A stretch of 64,000 nucleotides of DNA, from positions 62,001 to 126,000 of the forward strand of contig NZ_BMTP01000002.1 in NCBI RefSeq assembly GCF_014649735.1, written 5' to 3'. Below the pieces are notes generated by a model. That model saw only the letters and a list, made by a program, of their open reading frames with translations. It searched no databases and was not told the DNA's origin. This document shows positions 7,518 through 15,574 of this stretch, piece by piece. Position 1 is the stretch's first letter. The number at the start of each line of letters is the position of its first letter. A program made the translations under genes and the position numbers. The DNA comes from Streptomyces lavendofoliae. Lineage in GTDB: Bacteria > Actinomycetota > Actinomycetes > Streptomycetales > Streptomycetaceae.

Positions 7518-8507
7518 TCAGTGGCCGTGGGTGCCGCCGGGGGGCGCCACCGGATGATGCGGCTCGTAGCCGGGGACGGTGCCGTCCGGCTTGGCCACCA
7601 GGAGCAGTCCGGCCATGCCCATGTCGGAGTGGCTCTGCACGTGGCAGTGGTACATCCACGCGCCGGCGCCCACGTGTTCACCCGCGACGATCTGGAAACC
7701 GAACGAGTCGGCGGGGCCGGTGATCTTGTTGTCGACGACCCGGCTGGGGTCGTCGGGGCCGGTGAGCAGTCCGGTGCGGTTGTCCGCCCACCGGTGCCCG
7801 TGGATGTGGAACGTGTGGTAGTACTCGCCGTGCGTGATCATGATGATCTCGACCCGGTCGCCCACGGTGGCCCGGAAGTCCGGGCTCCGGTGGCCCGGGC
7901 TGTTGTTGATCGTCATGTCGTTGAAGACGATCGTGAACTGCTTGTCCGGCAGGACGTCGCCCTTGCGGCGCACCACGACCGGCCCGTACAGCCCCTTGCG
8001 GATGCCGCCCGTGCCGTGGTCCGTGCCCACGACGTGGTCGTGGTAGTGCCAGTAGCCCGCGCTGCCGGCGCGCCACGTGCCGTCCTTGCGGCGGCCGGGG
8101 GCGTGGGTGCGCCAGGTGTAGGTGCGGGTGCCGCCGGGCTCCACATGGCTGCGGTTCATCCTCGTGCCGTCGCTCGCCACGTCGTAGTCGACGCCGTGGA
8201 CGTGCAGACTGGCGGGCACGTCCATGGTGTTCTCGAACTCGATGTGGAGGGTGTCCCCTTCGTTGAGCTCGATGAGCGGCCCGGGGATGCTGGCCTTGCC
8301 CTTCTCCAGCCCGTAGCCCATCTGTCCGTCCGCCAGTTTCTCGGCGTACAACCGGAGATGCCGCACCTGACCGCCCGCCGGGGCGGTGGGCGCGGGCGCC
8401 TCCGCCGCCGACGCGGTGGGCGCGGAAGCCTGGGACAACGATGTCACGCCGGTCGCGGCCACCGCTCCCCCGGCGAGGAGCCGCCGGTTGAAGCTCCGTC
8501 TGTCCAT
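7518..8507 (-). CDS. slac: Small two-domain laccase (multicopper oxidase), Tat-exported
   Basis: A 329-residue protein with a twin-arginine signal ([12 protein letters not shown]) and Ala-rich cleavage region. All copper-site motifs are present: [19 protein letters not shown] and [12 protein letters not shown], the last combining type 1 and type 3 ligands with an axial Met. The length and two-cupredoxin layout match the Streptomyces SLAC/EpoA type, which works as a trimer outside the cell and couples one-electron oxidation of phenols to O2 reduction. ATG 8507 follows GGGGAG. It is divergent from the sugar dehydrogenase pair. The C-terminal tail is His/Pro-rich ([14 protein letters not shown]). 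Confidence 0.95.
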   Translation of the reverse strand: MDRRSFNRRLLAGGAVAATGVTSLSQASAPTASAAEAPAPTAPAGGQVRHLRLYAEKLADGQMGYGLEKGKASIPGPLIELNEGDTLHIEFENTMDVPASLHVHGVDYDVASDGTRMNRSHVEPGGTRTYTWRTHAPGRRKDGTWRAGSAGYWHYHDHVVGTDHGTGGIRKGLYGPVVVRRKGDVLPDKQFTIVFNDMTINNSPGHRSPDFRATVGDRVEIIMITHGEYYHTFHIHGHRWADNRTGLLTGPDDPSRVVDNKITGPADSFGFQIVAGEHVGAGAWMYHCHVQSHSDMGMAGLLLVAKPDGTVPGYEPHHPVAPPGGTHGH

Positions 8508-8633
8508 GCCGAACTCCCCAGTGCGATACGGAGGATGACGGGGCGAGACGCCCCCGGGACGGGCACACCGTAGCCGGGCGAACCTTGGTTCATCCACAGC
8601 CAGGACAAAGTTCGCGGGATTGCTGCCAGGCTA

Positions 8634-8662
8634 TTGGCGCGCCACGGAAAGAGGTCTAGCTT
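8634..8662 (+). promoter_or_regulatory. Probable promoter of the ThuA/sugar dehydrogenase operon
   Basis: TTGGCG (8634-8639) and TAGCTT (8657-8662) are separated by 17 bp, a good match to the streptomycete vegetative pattern, about 40 bp before the chosen start. Confidence 0.55.
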
Positions 8663-8702
8663 CGTCGTCGTTCGCTGTGACCACAGAGGGGTGGGTGAAC
8701 AC

Positions 8703-11198
8703 ATGCACCGTGCACCACATCACCGGTCGAGAACCCGCCGCGGAGCGGCGGCGGCGCTCGCCGCCGGCGCCCTGGCGGCCTCCCTGCTCAGCGGTACGCC
8801 GGCCACCGCCGGACCCAATCCGGGGGAGCCCGGGCCGGGCGCTCGGACAACGTTGTCCTTACCCTCGCCGCCCGGTGGGGCGGATGTGCGGGTGCTGGTC
8901 TTCCACGCCTCGGCGACCGCCGAGTCACCGGCCGTCGACGCCGGTATCGCGGCGATCGAGTCGATCGGCCTGTCGGGCCCGACGGCGCAGCGGTTCCGCA
9001 CCGACGCCACCGACGACGCCTCGGTCTTCACCAGCGCCCGCAAGCTCGGCCGGTACAACGCGGTCGTGTTCCTGACCGGCGGCGGTGACGTCCTCGACCC
9101 CGAGCAGGAGGCGGGCCTGGAGGCGTACATGGAGGCGGGCGGCGGCTTTCTGGGCGTCCACGACGCCGCGCGCACCGAGCCGTACTCGGACTGGTTCACC
9201 GGCCTGGTGGGGGCCCGGCCCGCCGCGAACAGCCCCACGGCCGTGCAGCGCGCCACGGTCGAGGTGGGCGACCGGCAGCATCCGGCCACGCAGCGGCTCC
9301 CGCTGAACTGGAGGCGCCCGGACAAGTGGCTGAACTGGACGGTCAACCCCTCGGGCAGCGTCCACACGGTCGCACGCGTCAGGGAGAGCACCTACCGGCC
9401 GGGCCCGAGCGCCAACGGCTGGGACCACCCGGTCTCGTGGTGCCGTGACTACGACGGCGGACGCTCCTTCTACACGGGCATGGGCGGCACGGCCGACTCG
9501 TTCGCCGAGACCGACTTCCGCGACCACCTGCGCGGCGCGCTGCTGTGGACGACCCGGCTGTCGCGCGCCGACTGCAAGGCCACCATCGACGCCCACTACA
9601 CGGCGGAGCGGGTAACCCGGCCCAACCGGCCCGGGCTGAACGACCAGATCGGCGAGCCGCACGGCCTGGCCGTCGCCCCGGACGGCCGGGTCCTCTACAT
9701 CGGGCGCGGTGGCGCGGACCCCTCGCACCCCGTGGTGACCGACTGGAACGACCCGGACGTCGGCAAGGGCACGGGCGAAATCCACGTCTACGACCCGCGG
9801 ACGGGGAAGGTCCGCCTCGCGGGCGCGCTCACCGTCTTCGGCAACAAGGGCGGGGGCGACGAGCTGACCAAGAACGAGGAGGGGCTGCTCGGCATCGAGC
9901 TGGACCCTGACTTCATGACCAACGGCTGGGTGTACCTGCACTACACACCGCACGCGCGGATCAACCGCGACACCCACATGGCGGAGCGGTACGTCTCCCG
10001 GTTCACCCTGGACCTCGCCACCGACACCCTGGACCCGGCGAGCGAGAAGGTGCTGCTCAGGTGGCCGGTGCAGATCCACAGCTGCTGCCACGCCGGAGGC
10101 GGTATGGCGTGGGACTCCGAGGAGAACCTGTACATCGCCACCGGTGACAACAACTCCAGCGGCTTCAGCGCGGGGTACTCGGGCAACAACCCGGAGCCGG
10201 ACTTCAAGGGCGTCTCCTTCGCCGACGCCCGCCGTACCGCCGGCAACACCAACAACCTCAACGGCAAGATCCTCCGTATCCACCCGGAGGACGACGGGAC
10301 GTACACGATCCCCGAGGGCAACCTCTTCACCGGCCGGGAACCGGACGAGGGGGGCGGCAAGACCCGTGGCGAGATCTACGTGATGGGCGTGCGCAACCCC
10401 GCCCGGATCTTCGTCGACCAGCGGACGGACATCCTGTACGCCGGGTGGGTCGGCCCCGACGCCGGAGCGCCGTCCACCACCTGGGGTCCGGCCAAGTACG
10501 ACACGTTCGCCGCGATCACCAAGGCGGGCAACCACGGCTGGCCGTACTGCATGGGCAACAACCAGCCCTACCGGGACCGCAACCTCCCCGACCCGGCCGA
10601 GCCTCTGGGCTGGTACGACTGCGCCAGGCCGAAGAACGAGTCGCCCAACAACGACGGCCTGGTGAACCTGCCACCGGTCACGCCGAACACCATCTGGTAC
10701 TCGCCGCAGGGCGGCGGCGTGGACTACCCGCGTGACGCGAGCGGCGTGCCCAGCTACCGGACCGAGGAGCAGAAGCTGCTGCTGCCGTGGCTCAGGGGTG
10801 GCGGCCAGGCGACCATGAACGGGCCGGTGTACCGGTACGACGCGGCGTCCGGCAGCACGGTCAAATGGCCCTCGTACTGGGACGGCAAGTGGTTCGTCGG
10901 TGACTTCTACGACGGGGACCAGCCGCGGCACGCCGTGCTGACCGACCCGAGGACGGTCGGCAAGGGCGGCCTGCCGGTGCACGCCGAGTCCCTGAGGAAG
11001 ATCGTCCCGGTGGGGGCGAACGGCATCCGCAACCTGATGGACTGGAAGTTCGCGCCGGACGGCTCGCTGTACGTCCTGGACTACGGGCGCGGCTTCTTCA
11101 CCTCCGACTCCAGGTCCGCGCTGTGGCGCGTGACGTACAAGGGCGGCGAGCCGACGCCGGCCGCCGACGGCCTCGCGAGGAAGGCGGCCACCCGGTGA
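8703..11198 (+). CDS. Secreted ThuA-like domain fused to a PQQ-type glucose/sorbosone dehydrogenase
   Basis: An 831-residue protein. A signal peptide (RTRRGAAAALAAGALAASLLSG, cleavage near TPATAG) is followed by a ThuA-like amidotransferase-fold domain (about residues 60-290: VRVLVFHASA, FLTGGGDVL, GGFLGVHDAA, FYTGMGGT). Then comes a six-bladed quinoprotein propeller (about 310-800: GEPHGLAVAPDGR, EEGLLGIELDPDF, HAGGGMAWD, NLNGKILRI, GVRNPARI, GNHGWPYC). ThuA proteins are linked to 3-keto-disaccharide metabolism and the propeller family oxidises sugars with PQQ. ATG 8703 gives a clean signal peptide; GTG 8691 is an alternative. It ends in GTGA, overlapping the start of the cupredoxin gene. 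Confidence 0.88.
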   Translation: MHRAPHHRSRTRRGAAAALAAGALAASLLSGTPATAGPNPGEPGPGARTTLSLPSPPGGADVRVLVFHASATAESPAVDAGIAAIESIGLSGPTAQRFRTDATDDASVFTSARKLGRYNAVVFLTGGGDVLDPEQEAGLEAYMEAGGGFLGVHDAARTEPYSDWFTGLVGARPAANSPTAVQRATVEVGDRQHPATQRLPLNWRRPDKWLNWTVNPSGSVHTVARVRESTYRPGPSANGWDHPVSWCRDYDGGRSFYTGMGGTADSFAETDFRDHLRGALLWTTRLSRADCKATIDAHYTAERVTRPNRPGLNDQIGEPHGLAVAPDGRVLYIGRGGADPSHPVVTDWNDPDVGKGTGEIHVYDPRTGKVRLAGALTVFGNKGGGDELTKNEEGLLGIELDPDFMTNGWVYLHYTPHARINRDTHMAERYVSRFTLDLATDTLDPASEKVLLRWPVQIHSCCHAGGGMAWDSEENLYIATGDNNSSGFSAGYSGNNPEPDFKGVSFADARRTAGNTNNLNGKILRIHPEDDGTYTIPEGNLFTGREPDEGGGKTRGEIYVMGVRNPARIFVDQRTDILYAGWVGPDAGAPSTTWGPAKYDTFAAITKAGNHGWPYCMGNNQPYRDRNLPDPAEPLGWYDCARPKNESPNNDGLVNLPPVTPNTIWYSPQGGGVDYPRDASGVPSYRTEEQKLLLPWLRGGGQATMNGPVYRYDAASGSTVKWPSYWDGKWFVGDFYDGDQPRHAVLTDPRTVGKGGLPVHAESLRKIVPVGANGIRNLMDWKFAPDGSLYVLDYGRGFFTSDSRSALWRVTYKGGEPTPAADGLARKAATR

Positions 11199-13408
11199 GA
11201 CACCGTTCCCCGATGCTCTGGACGGCCCTGGCCGGGGCGCTGCTGATGGTCCTCGGACTGACGTCGACCGCCGCGTACGGGCGGCCGGACAACGGGCCGG
11301 CGGCCGTGGCGGAGCAGGTGCTGACCTGGACCGCCGGTGACCCCGTCGACCGCTATCTGACGTTCCCGGCCACGGCGGTGGCGGGACCGGCGACGATCGT
11401 CTTCGAGAACAGCGCGGCCACCGGGAACACCACCGGGATGCCGCACACCCTGACGTTCGACGTCTCGGACCCGGAGTACAACGACGACGTCCGGCTCAAC
11501 ATCCTGGCCAGCCCCAACGACGACCGGGACGGCAGGCACACCGCGCAGGTCACCCTGACACCCGGCCGGTACCGCTTCCACTGCACCATCCCGGGCCACG
11601 GCTCGATGCAGGGCATCCTCACCGTGACGGACGGGGGCGGCGGCGAGGACACCACGGCGCCGGAGACCTCCGCGAAGGTCGAGGGCGAGCGGAACGCGGA
11701 CGGCGCGTACGTCGGACACGCGGGCGTCACCGTCTCGGCGACCGACACCGGCGGCTCGGGCGTGGACCGGGTCGAGTACGCGGTCGGGGCGGACGGCGCC
11801 TGGCAGGCGTACACCGCCCCGGTGACGGTCCACCAGGTGGGCACCCACCGGATCCGCTACCGGGCCACGGACAAGGCGGGCAACACCTCGGCCGAGAAGG
11901 CCGTGGACTTCACCGTCGTCGCGCCCCCGACGGACGACAGGACCCCGCCGGAGACGTCGGCCACCGTCAGCGGCGAGCGGAACGAGCAGGGCCAGTACCT
12001 GGACATGGCGACGGTCACCGTCAGCGCTTCCGACACGGGCTCGGGCGTCGGCACCGTCGAGTACGCGATCGGGGCCGGCGGCGCCTGGCAGGCGTACACC
12101 GCCCCGGTGATGGTCCACCAGGTGGGCACCCACACGGTCCGGTACCGGGCCACCGACCGGGCCGGGAACGCGGCGGCCGAGAAGTCCGTGGGGTTCACCG
12201 TCGTCGCCCCGCCCGCCCAGGACACCACCCCGCCGCAGACGGCGGCCGCGGTGACCGGCACCAGGAACACGGACGGCGCGTTCGTCGCCCGCGCCACGGT
12301 GACGGTGACGGCCACCGACGCCGGCGGCTCGGGCGTGGACCGGGTCGAGTACTCCCTGGACGGCGGGCCCTACCTGGCCTACACCGCGCCGGTCGTCGTG
12401 GACCGGGTGGGTCACCACACGGTGCTGCACCGGGCCACCGACAAGGCCGGCAACACCTCGGCGGCCGGGCGGGTGGGCTTCGACGTCGCGGAGGGCGGCG
12501 GCGTACCGGCACCCCACTGCCCCGAGTACGACGAGCGGCTCACCGTCATCGTCGGCACGGTCGACAGCGGCGTACCGAACCGGATGACGCGCGGCCGGTG
12601 CACGATCAACGAGCTGATCGAGGACGAGAGGGACTGGTCGTCGCACGCGCTGTTCCTCAAGCACGTGGACGCGGTCCTCGACCGGCTGCTCGCCGAGGGC
12701 GTGATCGACACCCGCGAGCACCGGACGGTCTACCGGGCGGCCAGGGAGTCCGGCATCGGCAAGCCGGGGCGGACCACCGGCTACCGGACGCTGTTCGACG
12801 GCTCGGCGGAGTCCTTCGCCAGGTGGCAGCACGTGGGTGGCGGCAGGTTCGGCCTCAACGGCGACGGCTCGATGACCAGCGGCACCACGGTGCCGGGCAT
12901 GGGCATGCTGTGGTATCCGCAGCGGCGGTACGGAGACTTCTCGCTGAAGCTCCAGTGGCGCGACGACGCCCCGGGCACCGGCAACGCCAACTCCGGCGTC
13001 TTCGTCCGCTTCCCGAACGTCCACGACCACCCGGAGGAGTCGCGGCCGGAGTGGGTCGCCATCAGGTTCGGTCACGAGATCCAGGTGCTGGACCGGCCGG
13101 ACGGCGACATGTACAAGACCGGTTCGGTGTACGGGTTCGACCGGGTGGGCCTCGGTGGCGCGCGCGTGACCCCGAAGGGGACCTGGAACGACTACGAGAT
13201 CAGGGTGGAGGGCCAGCACTACTCCGTGTTCCGCGACGGTGTGCTGATCAACGAGTTCGACAACGACGGTGGCCAGGAGTTCTCCCCGCCGCGCGACGGC
13301 GACCCGGGCACCGACGGGCGTCGGTACGCCACCGGTCACATAGGGCTCCAGGTCCACGGCACGACGGACGTCATCTCCTACCGCGACATCCGGATCAAGG
13401 AGCTGTGA
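11195..13408 (+). CDS. Secreted cupredoxin + three Ig-like repeats + DUF1080 protein
   Basis: A 737-residue exported mosaic. Signal peptide about 1-29; cupredoxin domain (about 38-145) with the type 1 copper ligands H84, C130, H135 and M138 (MPHTLTF, FHCTIPGHGSM). Three OmpL47-type Ig repeats of about 95 residues follow, each opening with DTTxPxTxAxVxG and ending KAGNTSAEK or similar. Next is a short helical segment with two cysteines (HCPEYDERLT to GIGKPG), then a DUF1080 concanavalin-like domain (about 525-737: TLFDGSAESFARW, GMLWYPQRRYGDF, NANSGVFVRFP). DUF1080 members act on 3-keto-glycosides. Its GTG overlaps the upstream stop (GTGA), so the two products are made together. Copper binding is inferred from the ligands. 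Confidence 0.87.
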   Translation: MRHRSPMLWTALAGALLMVLGLTSTAAYGRPDNGPAAVAEQVLTWTAGDPVDRYLTFPATAVAGPATIVFENSAATGNTTGMPHTLTFDVSDPEYNDDVRLNILASPNDDRDGRHTAQVTLTPGRYRFHCTIPGHGSMQGILTVTDGGGGEDTTAPETSAKVEGERNADGAYVGHAGVTVSATDTGGSGVDRVEYAVGADGAWQAYTAPVTVHQVGTHRIRYRATDKAGNTSAEKAVDFTVVAPPTDDRTPPETSATVSGERNEQGQYLDMATVTVSASDTGSGVGTVEYAIGAGGAWQAYTAPVMVHQVGTHTVRYRATDRAGNAAAEKSVGFTVVAPPAQDTTPPQTAAAVTGTRNTDGAFVARATVTVTATDAGGSGVDRVEYSLDGGPYLAYTAPVVVDRVGHHTVLHRATDKAGNTSAAGRVGFDVAEGGGVPAPHCPEYDERLTVIVGTVDSGVPNRMTRGRCTINELIEDERDWSSHALFLKHVDAVLDRLLAEGVIDTREHRTVYRAARESGIGKPGRTTGYRTLFDGSAESFARWQHVGGGRFGLNGDGSMTSGTTVPGMGMLWYPQRRYGDFSLKLQWRDDAPGTGNANSGVFVRFPNVHDHPEESRPEWVAIRFGHEIQVLDRPDGDMYKTGSVYGFDRVGLGGARVTPKGTWNDYEIRVEGQHYSVFRDGVLINEFDNDGGQEFSPPRDGDPGTDGRRYATGHIGLQVHGTTDVISYRDIRIKEL

Positions 13409-13412
13409 CCGG

Positions 13413-14423
13413 CTAGCCGGTCTTCTTGGCGCGGCTCGGCTGTACCCGCTTGGGCTCACCCGGCATCTTCGGGTAGTCCGGCGGGTACGGCAGGTCCGCC
13501 AGGCCGTGGTCGCGTTCGTCCCGGGCGGCCAGCTCCAGCAGGCTGTCCAGCGAGAAGGCGTGGTCGTCCATGTCGGCGTGGATGTCGCCGTGGTCGGCGT
13601 AGCGCACGGGCATGGTCGCCAGGTCGAAGTCCCGGGGGTCGACGTCGTCCAGTTCGTCCCACCGCAGGGGGGCGGAGACGGGGGCGTGCGGCTTGGGGCG
13701 GATGGAGTAGGCGGAGGCGATGGTCCGGTCGCGGGCCGTCTGGTTGTAGTCGACGAAGATCCGCTCGCCGCGCTCCTCCTTCCACCAGGCGGTGGTGACC
13801 CGGCCGGGCATGCGCCGTTCCAGCTCGCGGCCCACGGCGATGGCGGCGCGGCGGACGCGGGTGAAGTCCCAGCGGGGCTCGATCGGTACGTAGACGTGGA
13901 GGCCGCGTCCACCGGAGGTCTTGGGCCAGCCGCGCAGCTGGTGCTCGTCGAGCAGGGCGCGCAGTTCGTGCGCGGCGGCCACCGCCTCGGCGAAGCCGGT
14001 GCCGGGCTGCGGGTCGAGGTCGATGCGCAGCTCGTCGGGGTGGTCGGTGCCGTCGCCGCGGACGGGCCAGGGGTGGAAGGTGAGGGTGCCGAGGTTGGCC
14101 GCCCAGATGACGGCCGCGATCTCGGTGGGGCGGATCTCGTCGGCGAAGCGGCCGCTCGGGAAGGTGATGTGGGCGGTGGGGATCCAGTCGGGGAGGTTCT
14201 TGGGCGCGCGCTTCTGGAAGAAGGACTCGCCATCGACGCCGTCGACGAAGCGCTCCAGGGTCGTCGGGCGGTCGCGCAGCGCGCGGGTGATGCCCTCGCC
14301 CACGGCCAGGAAGTAGCGCGCCACGTCCAGCTTGGTGAAGCCGCGCTCCGGGAAGTAGATCTTGTCCGGGTTGGACAGGCGTACGGTCCGACCGCCGGCC
14401 TCCAGCTCCACCGCGTTTCCCAT
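13413..14423 (-). CDS. ligD: LigD-type polymerase/primase (PolDom) protein of NHEJ
   Basis: A 336-residue stand-alone archaeo-eukaryotic primase-fold domain, as found at one end of LigD. Motifs: NPDKIYFPERGFTK near the N-terminus, the metal-binding DLDPQPG, KTSGGRGLHVYVP, and FVDYNQ with ASAYSIRPKPHAPVSAPLRWDE. These proteins add nucleotides or ribonucleotides at double-strand break ends together with Ku and a ligase. ATG 14423 is used because the upstream codons to 14468 are unconserved. It diverges from the ligase-domain gene. Its last codon lies 5 bp from the convergent cupredoxin gene. Confidence 0.93.
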   Translation of the reverse strand: MGNAVELEAGGRTVRLSNPDKIYFPERGFTKLDVARYFLAVGEGITRALRDRPTTLERFVDGVDGESFFQKRAPKNLPDWIPTAHITFPSGRFADEIRPTEIAAVIWAANLGTLTFHPWPVRGDGTDHPDELRIDLDPQPGTGFAEAVAAAHELRALLDEHQLRGWPKTSGGRGLHVYVPIEPRWDFTRVRRAAIAVGRELERRMPGRVTTAWWKEERGERIFVDYNQTARDRTIASAYSIRPKPHAPVSAPLRWDELDDVDPRDFDLATMPVRYADHGDIHADMDDHAFSLDSLLELAARDERDHGLADLPYPPDYPKMPGEPKRVQPSRAKKTG

Positions 14424-14485
14424 AGGCGTCACAGTAGGGCGCCCCGACGGACATCGCATATCGGGCATACCGCACAGCGGTCGGG

Positions 14486-14491
14486 CAGAAT
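14486..14491 (+). promoter_or_regulatory. -10 element for leaderless transcription of the DNA ligase gene
   Basis: CAGAAT sits six bases before ATG 14498 in the 74-bp divergent gap, and no Shine-Dalgarno sequence is present. Confidence 0.4.
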
Positions 14492-14497
14492 CGGGCC

Positions 14498-15574
14498 ATG
14501 GACCTGCCGGTGATGCCCCCTGTGAAGCCGATGCTGGCCAAGTCCGTGAAGAAGATCCCGCCCGGTATGCAGTACGAGGCCAAGTGGGACGGCTTCCGGG
14601 CCGTCGTCCACCGGGACGGGCCGGAGCTGGTGATCGGCAGCCGGACCGGGAAGCCCCTCACCCGCTACTTCCCCGAGCTGGTGGCCGCCCTGCCGTCCCG
14701 GCTCCCGGAGCGCTGCGTCGTGGACGGCGAGATCGTCATCGCCCACGAGGGGCGGCTGGACTTCGACCGGCTCACCGAGCGCATCCACCCCGCCGCCTCC
14801 CGCGTCGCGATGCTGGCGGAGCGGACCCCGGCGCGGTTCATCGCCTTCGACCTGCTGGCGCTGGGCGACGAGTCGCTGATGGACACCCCCCTGGTCGAGC
14901 GCCGGGCGGCCCTGGAGGACGCCCTGCGCGGAGCCGGCGCACCCGTCCACCTCGCCCCGTCCACCACCGACATCGACGTGGCGCGGGGCTGGTTCGAGCG
15001 GTACGAGGGCGCCGGGCTCGACGGGGTGATCGCCAAGCCCCTGGACCTTCGCTACCGGCCCGACGCCCGGCTGATGTACAAGATCAAGCACGAGCGGACG
15101 GCCGATGTGGTGGTGGCCGGTTACCGCTTCCACAAGAGCGGCCCGGTCGTCGGGTCCCTGCTGCTGGGCCTGTACGACGACCACGGCGCCCTCCAGCACG
15201 TCGGCGTGTGCGCCGCGTTCACCGCGCAACGGCGCGCGGAACTCGTCGACGAGCTGGAACCGCTGCGCATGGACCCGCCCGACGGCCACCCGTGGGCCGC
15301 CTGGACGGACGAGAGCGCGCACGAGACCGCCAGGCTGCCGGGAGCACCGAGCCGCTGGTCCGGCAAGAAGGACCTCTCCTGGGTGGCGCTGCGGCCCGAG
15401 CTGGTGTGCGAGGTGGGGTACGACCACATGGAGGGCAGCCGCTTCCGGCACACGGCCCAGTTCCGCCGGTGGCGGCCGGACCGGGCGCCGGAGAGCTGCG
15501 GGTACGGGCAGTTGCAGGAGCCCGTCTCGTACGACCTCGGTGAGGTGCTGTCAGGGGGCGGGAGCGGGGCCTGA
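14498..15574 (+). CDS. ligD: ATP-dependent DNA ligase, LigD ligase domain type
   Basis: A 358-residue ligase with the adenylation motif EAKWDGFRA (nucleophile K29), motif III DGEIV, motif IV DGVIAKPLDLRYRP and motif V KIKHERTADVVVAGYR, followed by an OB-fold region with the motif VCEVGYDHMEGSRFRHTAQFRRWRPD. It seals nicks and double-strand breaks in non-homologous end joining. Together with the divergent polymerase protein it reconstitutes a split LigD; no nuclease domain is attached and no Ku gene lies in the window. The 3' end overlaps the convergent transglycosylase gene by 24 bp. Confidence 0.94.
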   Translation: MDLPVMPPVKPMLAKSVKKIPPGMQYEAKWDGFRAVVHRDGPELVIGSRTGKPLTRYFPELVAALPSRLPERCVVDGEIVIAHEGRLDFDRLTERIHPAASRVAMLAERTPARFIAFDLLALGDESLMDTPLVERRAALEDALRGAGAPVHLAPSTTDIDVARGWFERYEGAGLDGVIAKPLDLRYRPDARLMYKIKHERTADVVVAGYRFHKSGPVVGSLLLGLYDDHGALQHVGVCAAFTAQRRAELVDELEPLRMDPPDGHPWAAWTDESAHETARLPGAPSRWSGKKDLSWVALRPELVCEVGYDHMEGSRFRHTAQFRRWRPDRAPESCGYGQLQEPVSYDLGEVLSGGGSGA

